Assembly (NCBI RefSeq): GCF_025685655.1
Contig: NZ_JAGSYG010000001.1
Span: forward strand, 310,001-374,000
From: Acidicapsa ligni
GTDB taxonomy: Bacteria > Acidobacteriota > Terriglobia > Terriglobales > Acidobacteriaceae
DNA length: 64,000 nt
Direction: 5' to 3'
The translations under genes and the position numbers were made by a program. The notes below the pieces were generated by a model. That model worked only from the letters and a program-made list of their open reading frames with translations, did not search any database and had not been told where the DNA came from. This document shows positions 46,053 to 55,186 of this stretch, piece by piece (positions within the stretch are counted from its first letter, which is position 1; every line of letters starts with the position of its first letter).

Positions 46053-46988
46053 CTAAATACCCGCAAAAGCCGGATTGCCGACAACCCCGCCAGCAGCCTC
46101 AACCTCAGGCTTCGTTACCGGAGCATGTGCCAGCTCCCATGCCGAGCGATCCTTGATCAGCCGCGAAACCAGCGCCGTATGCATCGCATGTCCAGCGCGC
46201 ATGGCATATACCTTGCCCTGGATCCGCTTGCCCGCCAGCGCCAGGTCGCCAATCAGGTCCAGCACCTTGTGTCGCACGTACTCGTCCGGATAACGCAGTG
46301 GTCCATTTTCCGGCCCCTTCGGCGTCAGGATGATCGCGTTCTCCGGCCCAGCCCCGCGAATCAGCCCCATGTTACGCAGCTTCTCCTCGTCCGCCTTGTA
46401 GCCAAAAGTCCGCGCCGAAGCGATTTCCGCACCGTAGGTCTCAGTCTCAAGATCCACAGAAAAACTGTCGCACCCAATCGGCGCAGGAAAATCAATATCG
46501 TAAGTAATGCTGTAGCCGTCGCCGGGATACACACCGATAAACTTTTCGCCCTCACGCACCTCAACCGGACGAAGCACGCGAATGTACTCCCGCCGCCGCC
46601 GCTGTACGCGAATTCCAACCGACTGAAAAGCCGCCACATACGGCAGCGCCGAACCATCCAGGATAGGCAGCTCCAGGTTGTCCAACTCGACAATGACGTT
46701 GTCCACGCCCATGCCTATCAGCGCCGACAACAGATGCTCAGTCGTCGAGATCAACACACCCTGCCGCATGAGGCTGGTCGCGTAACTGACCTTCGCAACA
46801 TTCCGCCCCGTGGCAGGAATCTCGAAGTTGTCCAGATCTGTCCGCCGAAACACGATGCCCGAGCCCGCTGGAGCCGGCAACAGCCGCATCATCACCGGAG
46901 CCCCCGAATGCAGCCCCACTCCTGAAAATTCAAGCGGTGCCTCAATCGTCTGTTCCTGGTGCGTCGGGTTGGAAGTAAAATTCGCCAA
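46053..46988 (-). CDS. lpxC: UDP-3-O-acyl-N-acetylglucosamine deacetylase
   Basis: 311 residues. Zinc ligands in STTEHLLSALIGMGVDNV (His) and YVRHKVLDLIGDLAL (His, Asp); ASARTFG holds the conserved Thr/Phe. GHAMHTAL has the general-acid His. It performs the committed step of lipid A synthesis, so the organism has a Gram-negative outer membrane with LPS. Length and motif order match the family. Confidence 0.97.
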   Translation of the reverse strand: MANFTSNPTHQEQTIEAPLEFSGVGLHSGAPVMMRLLPAPAGSGIVFRRTDLDNFEIPATGRNVAKVSYATSLMRQGVLISTTEHLLSALIGMGVDNVIVELDNLELPILDGSALPYVAAFQSVGIRVQRRRREYIRVLRPVEVREGEKFIGVYPGDGYSITYDIDFPAPIGCDSFSVDLETETYGAEIASARTFGYKADEEKLRNMGLIRGAGPENAIILTPKGPENGPLRYPDEYVRHKVLDLIGDLALAGKRIQGKVYAMRAGHAMHTALVSRLIKDRSAWELAHAPVTKPEVEAAGGVVGNPAFAGI

Positions 46989-47053
46989 ATAATACCTGAT
47001 CAGGCTCTGAAATACGCCAAACAGTAGACTAGACGTATTTGGCAGGATTTTAG

Positions 47054-47073
47054 GTGTGGCATTTTTGCCACAC
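47054..47073. repeat. Hairpin in the lpxC-peptidase gap
   Basis: GTGTGGCA-TTTT-TGCCACAC, in a 167-base divergent gap that is clearly more AT-rich than the coding DNA. A further loose AAATACG...CGTATTT pairing lies just left of it (about 47009-47040). Both may be regulatory for lpxC or the peptidase gene. Confidence 0.5.
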
Positions 47074-47155
47074 TCTGCATTGTATTTACCTTGTAAACAG
47101 GCCCTTTGTAAGGAAGTTATAAATGATCTGCTTTCGAATGTGCGAAATTAACTGA

Positions 47156-48358
47156 ATGCCGCAGGTTAACGCAAAAATTCTTCCCAACACCGCAGCGCTC
47201 CCCATGCGAGCCCTTCTCGCCGGAGCACGCCGCAAGCAATCCCAGCTCATCGACCTCACCAGGAGCCTCGTCCTCGCCGAGTCTCCCTCGGACGACAAAG
47301 CCGCCGTCGATGCCTGCGCGGATCTCGCTGCAGCCCACGCGACCAGCCTCGGAGGCCGAGTCAAACGCCATCGCCAGCGCGCTCACGGCGACATCCTCGA
47401 ACTCCGTTTCGGCCCCCGCAAGCCCGCGAACCGCATTCTCTTGCTGGGCCACCTGGACACCGTCTGGCCTCTCGGCACCCTCAAAACCATGCCCTGCCGC
47501 GTCGCCGATGATCCCGCAGGCAACACCCGCCTCTGGGGCCCCGGCACGCTCGATATGAAGGTCGGAGTGGCGATGGCCTTCACCGCTATCGAAATGCTCA
47601 GCGAAGCCAGCCTGCTTACCGCCAAAGACGCCCCGGAGATCATCCTCCTTCTGAACAGCGAAGAAGAAATCGGCAGCCCCGTTTCCCGCCCCATCACAGA
47701 AAAATTAGCGCAGGAGTGCAGCGCCGTCTACGTCCTCGAACCCGCCCAGGGACTCGCCTACAAAACGGCCCGCAAAGGCACCGGCAACTGGCGCCTGACC
47801 GTCCACGGACTCGCCTCCCACGCCGGAGTCGACTTCACCCGCGGCCGCTCCGCCATCCTCGAACTCGGCCGCCAGATCGAAAAAATCAGCGCCTGGACAG
47901 ATCTCGACAAGGGAATCACCCTCAACGTCGGCGAAATCGGCGGCGGCACCAAATCCAACGTGGTTCCCGCCGAAGCCTGGGCCGAAATCGACCTCCGCAC
48001 CGTACGCCGCGCCGACGGTCCACGCTTCGAAAAGCGCTTCGCCGCCCTCAAACCCACCCCCAAAAGCGGCTGCACACTCTCCCTCGAAGGCGGCATCAAC
48101 CGCCCCCCAATGGAGCGCACCCGCGGAACCGTAAAACTCATGCGCAAAGCCCAGGCCCTCGCCGCACAACTCGACTGGAACCTCACCGAAGCCAGCACCG
48201 GCGGCGCCAGCGACGGCAACTTCACCTCAGCCTTGGGTATTCCCACCCTGGACGGCATGGGCGCCGTAGGCGAAGGCGCTCACGCCACCCACGAATCCAT
48301 CCTGATCGAGCACCTGGCCCCAAGAACAGCCCTGTTAGCCGTCATGCTCACCAGCTAA
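47156..48358 (+). CDS. M20-family metallopeptidase (glutamate carboxypeptidase-like)
   Basis: 400 residues. Two-zinc site: His/Asp in LLLGHLDTVWPLG, Asp in WGPGTLDMKVGVAM, Glu pair in LLNSEEEIGSPVS, Glu/Asp in YVLEPA, and His in AHATHESI near the C-terminus. A dimerisation domain interrupts the catalytic part (about 205-310, with HAGVDFTRGRSAILEL). No signal peptide. It probably cleaves a C-terminal residue from peptides or an N-acyl amino acid. Confidence 0.9.
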   Translation: MPQVNAKILPNTAALPMRALLAGARRKQSQLIDLTRSLVLAESPSDDKAAVDACADLAAAHATSLGGRVKRHRQRAHGDILELRFGPRKPANRILLLGHLDTVWPLGTLKTMPCRVADDPAGNTRLWGPGTLDMKVGVAMAFTAIEMLSEASLLTAKDAPEIILLLNSEEEIGSPVSRPITEKLAQECSAVYVLEPAQGLAYKTARKGTGNWRLTVHGLASHAGVDFTRGRSAILELGRQIEKISAWTDLDKGITLNVGEIGGGTKSNVVPAEAWAEIDLRTVRRADGPRFEKRFAALKPTPKSGCTLSLEGGINRPPMERTRGTVKLMRKAQALAAQLDWNLTEASTGGASDGNFTSALGIPTLDGMGAVGEGAHATHESILIEHLAPRTALLAVMLTS

Positions 48359-48367
48359 CCAATCCAC

Positions 48368-48483
48368 ACTTGCCGTCCTCGTACTCGTTTTTCTTGCACT
48401 TGCCGTTGTCCTTGCCCTTGCCGTTCTTGCACTCGCCGTTGCCCTTGCCGTTCTGTCTGTCATTCCCGCAGGGAATCTGCTTC
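48368..48483 (+). repeat. Hexamer-run plus hairpin repeat, copy C
   Basis: About 85 bases of CTTGCC/GTTGCC/CTTGCA-type hexamers, then CTGTCTGTC, the hairpin ATTCCCGCAGGGAAT (GCA loop variant) and CTGCTTC. It lies between the peptidase and GH32 genes, downstream of the first. Confidence 0.8.
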
Positions 48484-48625
48484 ACCCGGCGGGAAGCAAC
48501 AAATCCCGCCACAGCACCAGTCCCATCCAGCACACCCTAACCCCCCGGCCCCCAAGTATCATCTTCCAGAAAGATTCCAGAAAGAAACAGCCAAGCCACG
48601 AAGGGCAGGCCATAAAGGACAGACC

Positions 48626-50335
48626 ATGAAAATCAACCGGCGCAAATTTTTATCCACCACAGCCACTACCGCCGCAACACTTGCCGCCCTGAACTCTGTC
48701 CTGCCCGCACACCTCGCCCAGGCCTTCGAAGAGGCCGCAAAGCCTTCGCCCGCTTTTTTAGCACCCGCCTCTCTGGCACCCGCTTCTCTGGCAAAAGACC
48801 CGCGCCGCCCCCAGTACCACCTGCTCCCAGCCCGTAACTGGATGAACGACCCCAACGGCCCCATCTTCTGGAAGGGCCATTACCACATGTTCTTCCAATA
48901 CAACCCCAACGCCGCCATCTGGGGAGACATGCACTGGGCCCACGCTATCTCGCCCGACATGCTCCACTGGAAACACCTTCCCATCGCCCTCGCGCCCACC
49001 CCAGGCGGCCCCGACGCCGACGGCTGCTTCTCCGGAACCGCCGTCGTCAACAACGGCGTCCCGACCTTCATCTACACCGGCGTTCAAAAATCCGAAACCG
49101 ACGCAACCCTCCACGACGGCAAAAACAGCCTGCGCGAAACCCAGCTCTACGCCACCTCCAGCGACCCCGAGCTCCGCACCTGGACCAAACGCGCCACACC
49201 CGTAATCGCCACACCGCCCCCAGGAATGGAAGTTACCGGCTTCCGTGACCCGTCTCCCTGGCTGCAGGACGGAACCTGGTACATGGCCGTAGGCTCAGGC
49301 ATAAAAGGCAAAGGCGGAGCAGTCCTGCTCTACAAATCCGCCGACCTCCAGACCTGGGAATATCAACACATCCTGACCAGCCACGACGCCAGAACCGGCA
49401 CCAAAAACACCCTCTCCAACCCGGTCGACAGCGGCGATATGTGGGAGTGCCCCGACTTCTTCCCGCTCGGCGACAAGCACGTCCTCATCTACTCCACCCA
49501 GGGCAAAGTCTTCTGGGAAACCGGCGAGCTCGACAAGAAGGAAATGCTCTTCCACCCCCAGCAAAGCGGCATGTTGGACTACGGCTCCTTCTACGCCCCC
49601 AAAACGCAGCTCGACAAATCCGGCAACCGCATCCTCTGGGGCTGGATTCAGGAAGCCCGCCCCGAGGCCGAATACAGCGCCTCCGGATGGGCGGGCCTCA
49701 TGTCCCTGCCGCGCGTTTTAACTCTCGGCCCCGACAGCCGCCTCAAAGTCACCGTAGCCCCAATCGCCGAAAAGCTCCGCCAGCACGAACAAAAACTGCA
49801 CTTCCCCAGCTCCGCCAACTCTCAAGGTGCAGCCACCGGGCAACAGCTTTCCAGCCAGCGCCTCAAAAACGCCTGTGGCGAAATCCTCCTGAACATCCAC
49901 CCCGGCAAGGAGCCATTTTCTCTCGACCTGCTCATCCCCGGCATCCCCGTCGCCCCGGCAAAAACCCACGCCGATCCCGCAGAGGCCCAGGAAGATCCCA
50001 GCACCGCCCCCGAAACCTCAGCAGGAGCAATCGCCGACCAGCCCAGTCTTCTTTCCATCCGCTACAGCCACGCAAACGCAAAGGAATTGGTAGTAGACCA
50101 GCAGAGGATGCCGATCAATCTAGCAGCCGGAGAGCCGCTTGAACTACGCTTCTACATAGACGGTTCCGTAATCGAACTCTTCGTAAACAACCAAACCACC
50201 TGCACCAAGCGCTTTTATTACCCCGGCCCCACAGCCCCGGAAATAGCCCTGAGCTTCACCGGCAACACAGCAGATGTAGCCCGCCTGTCCTTATGGCAAC
50301 TATCCCCAATCAGCAAAGACCGCCTGACGACTTAA
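48626..50335 (+). CDS. Glycoside hydrolase family 32 (exo-levanase/fructanase-like)
   Basis: 569 residues with Tat signal RRKFLSTTATTAATLAAL. Five-bladed propeller: catalytic nucleophile in NWMNDPNGP, FRDP (GFRDPSPW), acid/base Glu in WECPDFF, and the early WAHAISPDMLHW. The C-terminal beta-sandwich includes EILLNIHPGKEPFSL and VIELFVNNQTTCTKRFYYPG. A ~30-residue Pro/Ala-rich insert sits before SLLSIRYSHANAK. It acts outside the cytoplasm on beta-fructans or sucrose. The gene ends before a clear terminator. Confidence 0.92.
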   Translation: MKINRRKFLSTTATTAATLAALNSVLPAHLAQAFEEAAKPSPAFLAPASLAPASLAKDPRRPQYHLLPARNWMNDPNGPIFWKGHYHMFFQYNPNAAIWGDMHWAHAISPDMLHWKHLPIALAPTPGGPDADGCFSGTAVVNNGVPTFIYTGVQKSETDATLHDGKNSLRETQLYATSSDPELRTWTKRATPVIATPPPGMEVTGFRDPSPWLQDGTWYMAVGSGIKGKGGAVLLYKSADLQTWEYQHILTSHDARTGTKNTLSNPVDSGDMWECPDFFPLGDKHVLIYSTQGKVFWETGELDKKEMLFHPQQSGMLDYGSFYAPKTQLDKSGNRILWGWIQEARPEAEYSASGWAGLMSLPRVLTLGPDSRLKVTVAPIAEKLRQHEQKLHFPSSANSQGAATGQQLSSQRLKNACGEILLNIHPGKEPFSLDLLIPGIPVAPAKTHADPAEAQEDPSTAPETSAGAIADQPSLLSIRYSHANAKELVVDQQRMPINLAAGEPLELRFYIDGSVIELFVNNQTTCTKRFYYPGPTAPEIALSFTGNTADVARLSLWQLSPISKDRLTT

Positions 50336-50426
50336 AACTAACGACTCTTGCCCTTCATACATGCCTGGCCCGAACGCAAGATGAGATCACGCCTTGGATA
50401 GCAAGATGGAACCGCGCCCTGGATAG

Positions 50427-50446
50427 GCCCGGGCTTCAGCCCGGGC
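50427..50446. repeat. Short GC-rich palindrome (REP-like)
   Basis: GCCCGGGC-TTCA-GCCCGGGC. GGGCTTCAGCCC-type palindromes are frequent between genes of acidobacteria as far as I know. It lies between the GH32 stop and its terminator. Confidence 0.55.
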
Positions 50447-50471
50447 ATTACAAAGCCTGGTTTTGTCTTTC

Positions 50472-50503
50472 CCGAAGGGCCTTCCGGCCCTTCGGCGTTT
50501 TTT
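50472..50503 (+). terminator. Rho-independent terminator after the GH32 gene
   Basis: 10-bp stem CCGAAGGGCC-TTCC-GGCCCTTCGG followed by CG and six T. It abuts the purK stop on the other strand. Confidence 0.92.
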
Positions 50504-51655
50504 CTACAACCGCCCCTTAGCCTCAAGCACCCGGCTAAGCGCCTGTCCCCCGGTAGCCCCGGTCGCCGAAAGATGCCCCATCTTCCGCCCCTCCCGGGCC
50601 TCACGCTTTTCATAAAGATGCACTCGAACCCCAGGCACCGCCAGCGCCGCTGCAAAATCAGGCTCGTGATCGAGCCACACATCCCCCAGCAAATTCACAA
50701 TTGCCGCAGGCACTAAAACCTCCGTATCCCCAAGCGGCAAATTGCAGCTCGTCCGAACAAGCTGCTCAAACTGACTGGTAGCACAAGCCCGCTCACTCTG
50801 GTGATAGCTGTTATGCGGCCGAGGAGCAAGTTCGTTCACAAGTAACTCCCCGGAATGAGTTATAAACATCTCGACGCAAAGTAACCCTTCCAGCTCTAAC
50901 TTGGAAATAATTCCCCGCGCAATTCCCCGCGCCCGCTCCTCTAACTCTGCCGAAATTCCCGCAGGCAACACACTCCACGCCAATATCTGCGACTCATGAT
51001 GATTTCGCGCCGCGGGATAAATCCTCACCTCGCCACTCGGCGACCGCGCCGCCATCACACTGATCTCAAAATCCAGATCCAGCGCCATCTCCGCCACAGC
51101 AGGCCGCGAACCAAGCCCCGTCCACGCCGCGGAAACATCCGCCTCAGCAGCCTCACCATCAAAACCAAGCCGCCACTGCCCGCGCCCGTCATAGCCACCA
51201 CGCGCCGTCTTGAGAAACACCTTGCCACTCAACTCCGGCAGTGCAGCCTGCAACTCAACTTCACTCGTAACCACGCGAAAAGCACCAACCGGAAAGCCAT
51301 GCTCCGCCAGCCAGTTCTTCTGCAAAATCTTGTCCTGAATAATCCGAATCGGCTCCACGCCCGGCCTTAGCGGAGCAAGCCCCGCCACCTCACTCAACGC
51401 CGCCACGCCAATCTGCTCAATCTCCAGCGTCACCGCATCCGCGCCTGTCGCCAGCCTCTGCGCAGCAGCCACATCGTCCCACTTGCCGACGACGACTTCA
51501 TCCACCACAAAACTGGCCGGGCAATTCACATCGGGATCCATCACCCGCACGCGGTATCCCATCGTCCGAGCCGCCATTGCCGTCATGCGCCCTAACTGCC
51601 CGCCACCCAGAATCGCCAGCAACCCACCCGGCTGCACCACTAGTCCTGAACTCAC
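50504..51655 (-). CDS. purK: N5-carboxyaminoimidazole ribonucleotide synthase
   Basis: 383 residues, ATP-grasp. [17 protein letters not shown] at the start is the PurK nucleotide/substrate loop; [10 protein letters not shown] and [18 protein letters not shown] are followed by [33 protein letters not shown] and [21 protein letters not shown] with the Mg-binding Glu complete the fold. GTG start overlapping the purE stop (GTGA). Works with PurE in purine synthesis. Confidence 0.96.
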   Translation of the reverse strand: MSSGLVVQPGGLLAILGGGQLGRMTAMAARTMGYRVRVMDPDVNCPASFVVDEVVVGKWDDVAAAQRLATGADAVTLEIEQIGVAALSEVAGLAPLRPGVEPIRIIQDKILQKNWLAEHGFPVGAFRVVTSEVELQAALPELSGKVFLKTARGGYDGRGQWRLGFDGEAAEADVSAAWTGLGSRPAVAEMALDLDFEISVMAARSPSGEVRIYPAARNHHESQILAWSVLPAGISAELEERARGIARGIISKLELEGLLCVEMFITHSGELLVNELAPRPHNSYHQSERACATSQFEQLVRTSCNLPLGDTEVLVPAAIVNLLGDVWLDHEPDFAAALAVPGVRVHLYEKREAREGRKMGHLSATGATGGQALSRVLEAKGRL

Positions 51656-52155
51656 AGCGGCAACTCCTGGCTCAACACTTCAGCAGTACGCGCCGCCCGC
51701 CACGCCGTCAGCTTCTCGGCCAGTCCAGCATCTGTTGCAGCCAGCATCTGCACCGCAAACAACCCTGCATTCGCCGCCCCAGGCCGCCCGATCGCAAACG
51801 TGGCAACCGGAATCCCTTTTGGCATCTGCACAATCGACAGCAGCGAATCCATCCCCTGCAGCGCCGTCGCCGGTACCGGCACTCCCAGCACAGGAACCAG
51901 CGTCTTGGCCGCCAGCATCCCCGGCAAATGCGCCGCACCACCCGCACCCGCCACAATCGCCCGCAACCCGCGCCCAGCAGCCGAAGCCGCATACGCAAAC
52001 AGCAGATCCGGAGTCCGATGCGCACTCACCACCTGCACCTCATGAGGCACCCCAAACTCCCGCAGCATCTCTACCGCAGCAACCATCACCTCATAATCGC
52101 TCTTCGAACCCATCACCACGCCCACCAGCGGGCCAATAGCCGTACTCTCACTCAT
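51652..52155 (-). CDS. purE: N5-carboxyaminoimidazole ribonucleotide mutase
   Basis: 167 residues from [24 protein letters not shown]. Motifs [43 protein letters not shown] and [23 protein letters not shown] are typical. The frame stays open 44 codons further upstream, but that part translates the hexamer repeat ([17 protein letters not shown]) and the -10 box lies between, so it is left out. A TATAAT six bases before the ATG suggests a leaderless message. Confidence 0.95.
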   Translation of the reverse strand: MSESTAIGPLVGVVMGSKSDYEVMVAAVEMLREFGVPHEVQVVSAHRTPDLLFAYAASAAGRGLRAIVAGAGGAAHLPGMLAAKTLVPVLGVPVPATALQGMDSLLSIVQMPKGIPVATFAIGRPGAANAGLFAVQMLAATDAGLAEKLTAWRAARTAEVLSQELPL

Positions 52156-52161
52156 CCCGAA

Positions 52162-52167
52162 ATTATA
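52162..52167 (-). promoter_or_regulatory. -10 box of purE
   Basis: TATAAT on the minus strand ends seven bases before the purE ATG (52155), so transcription would begin at or beside the start codon. The -35 is weak. No ribosome-binding site is present, which agrees with a leaderless purE-purK mRNA. Confidence 0.5.
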
Positions 52168-52201
52168 AGTCCCACCTAAGCAAACCAAACGAACACCCAC
52201 T

Positions 52202-52410
52202 GTTGCCTTGGCGTTTGCCCTTGCCGTTGCTTTTGCCGTTGCCCTGGCATTTGCCGTTGCCCTTGCTTTTCTGTCTGTCATTCCCAAAGGGAATCTGCTG
52301 TTAGCCCTTGCAGTTGCTGTCAGCCGTTGCAGTTGCCCTTGCAGTTGCAGTTAGCACTAGCCGTTGCCTTTGCCGTTCTGTCTGTCATTCCCGAAGGGAA
52401 TCTGCTTCTT
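52202..52410 (+). repeat. Hexamer-run plus hairpin repeat, copies D1-D2
   Basis: D1: hexamer run 52202-52270 then CTGTCTGTC, hairpin ATTCCC-AAA-GGGAAT and CTGCTGTTAG. D2: run 52304-52377 then the same end with GAA loop and CTGCTTCTT. It separates purE from the phage module; a minus-strand read-through frame across it would lengthen PurE. Confidence 0.82.
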
Positions 52411-52446
52411 CCCACCTTCACTTCAGCCCCACCATAAATCCCCCCT

Positions 52447-52674
52447 TCAATGCCGCCGAAAAGCCTCCACCACCACCTCCACCACCGCAAACAAAACACT
52501 CACCGCCGCCATAAACCCCTTAGCCCTCTGCAAATTCAACTCATGCAACTCAACCCGCCGCTCCAGCTCCGAAATCCGCCCCGTATTCCCATCTCCCACC
52601 AACCCGCCCATCTGCGACTTCAGCACACACAGATCGCTCAACACCTGCGCCTCAAACTCATTCATCATCCGCAT
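52447..52674 (-). CDS. XhlA-like small membrane protein of the phage module
   Basis: 75 residues from MRMMNEFEAQVLSDLCVLKS with GGAG upstream; a GTG four codons before, overlapping the stop of the large tail gene, is the alternative. A coiled coil (ISELERRVELHELNLQRA) is followed by one membrane helix (GFMAAVSVLFAVVEVVVEAF) and a basic end. It resembles XhlA/holin-associated proteins, which sit in the membrane and help release phage-type particles. Last gene of the module. Confidence 0.7.
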   Translation of the reverse strand: MRMMNEFEAQVLSDLCVLKSQMGGLVGDGNTGRISELERRVELHELNLQRAKGFMAAVSVLFAVVEVVVEAFRRH

Positions 52675-52685
52675 CGCGATCTCCA

Positions 52686-55034
52686 CTAGCTACCCAACGT
52701 TGTCGACAAAGGCAGATTCACAAACAATCCCACCGAAAACTCCGAGTAATTCGGCGGCGTACTTCCGTCATACATCCGCACATAGAACCGGTCCGCCTCC
52801 GTCGCTCGCGGAATATCGAAATTCCCCACCGCCGACCGCATCACCAGGTCCGCATCCACCCCAGGCTGAAATGCAAAATCCCTCCGCCGCACCTCAAAAC
52901 CGCCTCCCGCCGGAGCAGTCGCATTCGTAGCCACCGTCACTGCCGCCGGACTAATCCGCGTCACTGCCAGCCCACTCAAATTCGCCAGGTACGTCGGTGC
53001 AATCGCCGCCGGCAACCACGCATCCACAGGAACCGATTTGCTCGTTTTGATCGAAAGATCATTCGCCCAGTCATTTGAAAACGCAATCGCATACGCAACC
53101 ACGTCCGGGGAACTAGCCGCATACTCCACCGTCACCGACCGCACAGCCACCTGCACATCCAACCCCATCGATATCGAACTCAAAAGCAGCGCATCCCCCG
53201 GCCAAACATCGCCGTCGAGCCCGATATTCCACGTCTTGTAACTCCCGCTCCACGCCGCACTCACGCTGCTCGCCGCCGTCACCAGCGCCTGCGCCGCATT
53301 CCGGCAGTCGCGACTGCTCCGCGCCGCCGGACCCGTCACCGTACCCGTCCATACCGCAGTCGCAGGCATCCCCGCCCCAGCCAGCGCCGCCTGGCTCGCC
53401 GCATTCACCGCCCGCCCCACAGCTCGTCCAACCGTGCGATAGTTCACCACCACAACCTCGCCCAGTATCGGAGCCATCCCCGTATAAAACGTCAGCGAAC
53501 CAGTCCTCGTAAGATGACATTCCGCAGCATCCGCAAGCGTTCCCACCCGCCGCGTCCGTGGTCCGCCTCCCGGCACCGTGCTCAAAACCCAACCCGATCC
53601 CAGGCCATTCAAAAACACACTTCGAATCGTCCCAATCAGATTCACGCTATTCGCCACCGCAGCCTGGTAGCTGCCCGGAGCAAACCCTGCCGCGCCGTCA
53701 TACAACGCCACCGGCATCCCGGCCACCCCGTTCACAAACTCCTGCACCTCCAGCAACAACTGCAGAGGAGCCACCACCCCGCCGCCGCCAAACTCCACCA
53801 GCCCCGCATCCCCCACCACCCGGTAAGCCTGCGTCACCCGCTCCACCTCCGGGCAATGCAGCCGTACCCGCAGCGTGTACTGGTTCGCCGCATTCAACAC
53901 ATACGAAGCACCCGCTACAACCCCCTGCACCAGCGCGGCAACGCTCACCACTCCAGTACCCACAGCCGCCGTCACCGCAAATCCCGCCACGCAATTCGCC
54001 GCCAGGATCGCCCCACCGTAAAGACCCGCCAGAATCCCCGTACTCCCCGGCGAAAGACTCACTCCCACCGCCTCGTACAGCAGCGTCCCGCCCGCCTCCA
54101 CTCCATCCGTCCAGACCAGCGCCGCCTCGCCATCCACACCCGTTCCGCCATCAATCGTCAGCCCATTGCCGGTAATCGAATAAAACCCCTCATGCCCCGA
54201 ATAACTCCACCGCCGCAAATCAATTGCCGCTTCCTGAAACAGCTCATAAATCACCTTTCCACTGGCTCCCGACCCCGATGTGCTCCCAAAATACGGCACC
54301 TCCGCCAACGGAAAATCCAGCGTCACCCCATCCCCCAGCAGATACTCCGTCACATACGCCACCGGCTCATCCGCACCGCACACAGTCACATCATTCGCCA
54401 GCGCCCGATCCACCGCTGGAGTAAGCGTCAATGCCGCCAGCTCCAGCGTTCCCGCACCCTCGGCACTCTCGCTCAACGAATGCACCGTTGACCCCACCTG
54501 CGTCAGCGTCAGCGCCCCGCTCACCGCCCGGTAAGCCGCTCGCGCCTGCGTCGCCACCTGTCCCGCCGCTTCACTCCACTTCGCACCCGCCGCAGGAACG
54601 AAATGCCCCACCGCCGTTCCCAGCGTCAGCCCGGCAGTACGCAGTGCGCTCGAACCAGTGCGTTCCACCAACCTCGCCACCACCGATCCCACACTCGCAC
54701 CCGTAGTCCCCGCACTCGGCGGCAGCAACTGCGTATCCAGCAGAATCTCGTCACTCACCGCCTGCAACGCCCACCGATACACCGGCCCAGCAACTCCCAG
54801 ACCCGCATACTCCGCCAACGGACTAACCGCCAGGTACCCCGTGAAATAAACCGTCCCATCATCCCCGGTAACCACCAGCGATTGATTCCTCAAAGGCACA
54901 CCAGGCGCCGACCCAGGCAGCAGTACAACCCACAACTGGCAAGTCGAAGGCTCATTCAGCTTCCGCACCACCCTCAGCGGATAAGCCACATCCAGCCCCC
55001 CCGAATAATCCACACCACCCACCAAAATCCTCAT
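52686..55034 (-). CDS. Large phage tail-hub/tip-like protein
   Basis: 782 residues, beta-rich, rich in Gly/Ala/Val. The N-terminus has MRILVGGVDYSGGLDVAYPLRVVRKLNEPSTCQLWVVLLPG, then TGDDGTVYFTGYLAVSPLAEYAG, typical of tail-hub or baseplate proteins that start with a small OB-like domain. The last 100 residues (ATNATAPAGGGFEVRRRDFAFQPGVDADL...PPNYSEFSVGLFVN) look like a fibronectin-III-like or adhesion domain. No peptidase motif seen. Reading it as the receptor-facing tip of a short tail is inference; the family is not recognised. Confidence 0.6.
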   Translation of the reverse strand: MRILVGGVDYSGGLDVAYPLRVVRKLNEPSTCQLWVVLLPGSAPGVPLRNQSLVVTGDDGTVYFTGYLAVSPLAEYAGLGVAGPVYRWALQAVSDEILLDTQLLPPSAGTTGASVGSVVARLVERTGSSALRTAGLTLGTAVGHFVPAAGAKWSEAAGQVATQARAAYRAVSGALTLTQVGSTVHSLSESAEGAGTLELAALTLTPAVDRALANDVTVCGADEPVAYVTEYLLGDGVTLDFPLAEVPYFGSTSGSGASGKVIYELFQEAAIDLRRWSYSGHEGFYSITGNGLTIDGGTGVDGEAALVWTDGVEAGGTLLYEAVGVSLSPGSTGILAGLYGGAILAANCVAGFAVTAAVGTGVVSVAALVQGVVAGASYVLNAANQYTLRVRLHCPEVERVTQAYRVVGDAGLVEFGGGGVVAPLQLLLEVQEFVNGVAGMPVALYDGAAGFAPGSYQAAVANSVNLIGTIRSVFLNGLGSGWVLSTVPGGGPRTRRVGTLADAAECHLTRTGSLTFYTGMAPILGEVVVVNYRTVGRAVGRAVNAASQAALAGAGMPATAVWTGTVTGPAARSSRDCRNAAQALVTAASSVSAAWSGSYKTWNIGLDGDVWPGDALLLSSISMGLDVQVAVRSVTVEYAASSPDVVAYAIAFSNDWANDLSIKTSKSVPVDAWLPAAIAPTYLANLSGLAVTRISPAAVTVATNATAPAGGGFEVRRRDFAFQPGVDADLVMRSAVGNFDIPRATEADRFYVRMYDGSTPPNYSEFSVGLFVNLPLSTTLGS

Positions 55035-55051
55035 GTGTCAGCCTTCGCCCA

Positions 55052-55149
55052 GCCGTTGCTTTGCCGTTGTAGTTGCAGTTGTAGTTGCCCTTGTAGTTGC
55101 TTTGCAGTTGCAGTTCTGTCTGTCATTCCCAAAGGGAATCTGCTGTTAG
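55052..55149 (+). repeat. Hexamer-run plus hairpin repeat, copy E
   Basis: Run of GTTGTAGTTGCAGTTG-type hexamers, then CTGTCTGTC, hairpin ATTCCC-AAA-GGGAAT and CTGCTGTTAG. It is wedged between two phage-like genes. Confidence 0.82.
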
Positions 55150-55186
55150 ACCTTGCCTTTCCATCTGCACCCCAAAATCACAACCC

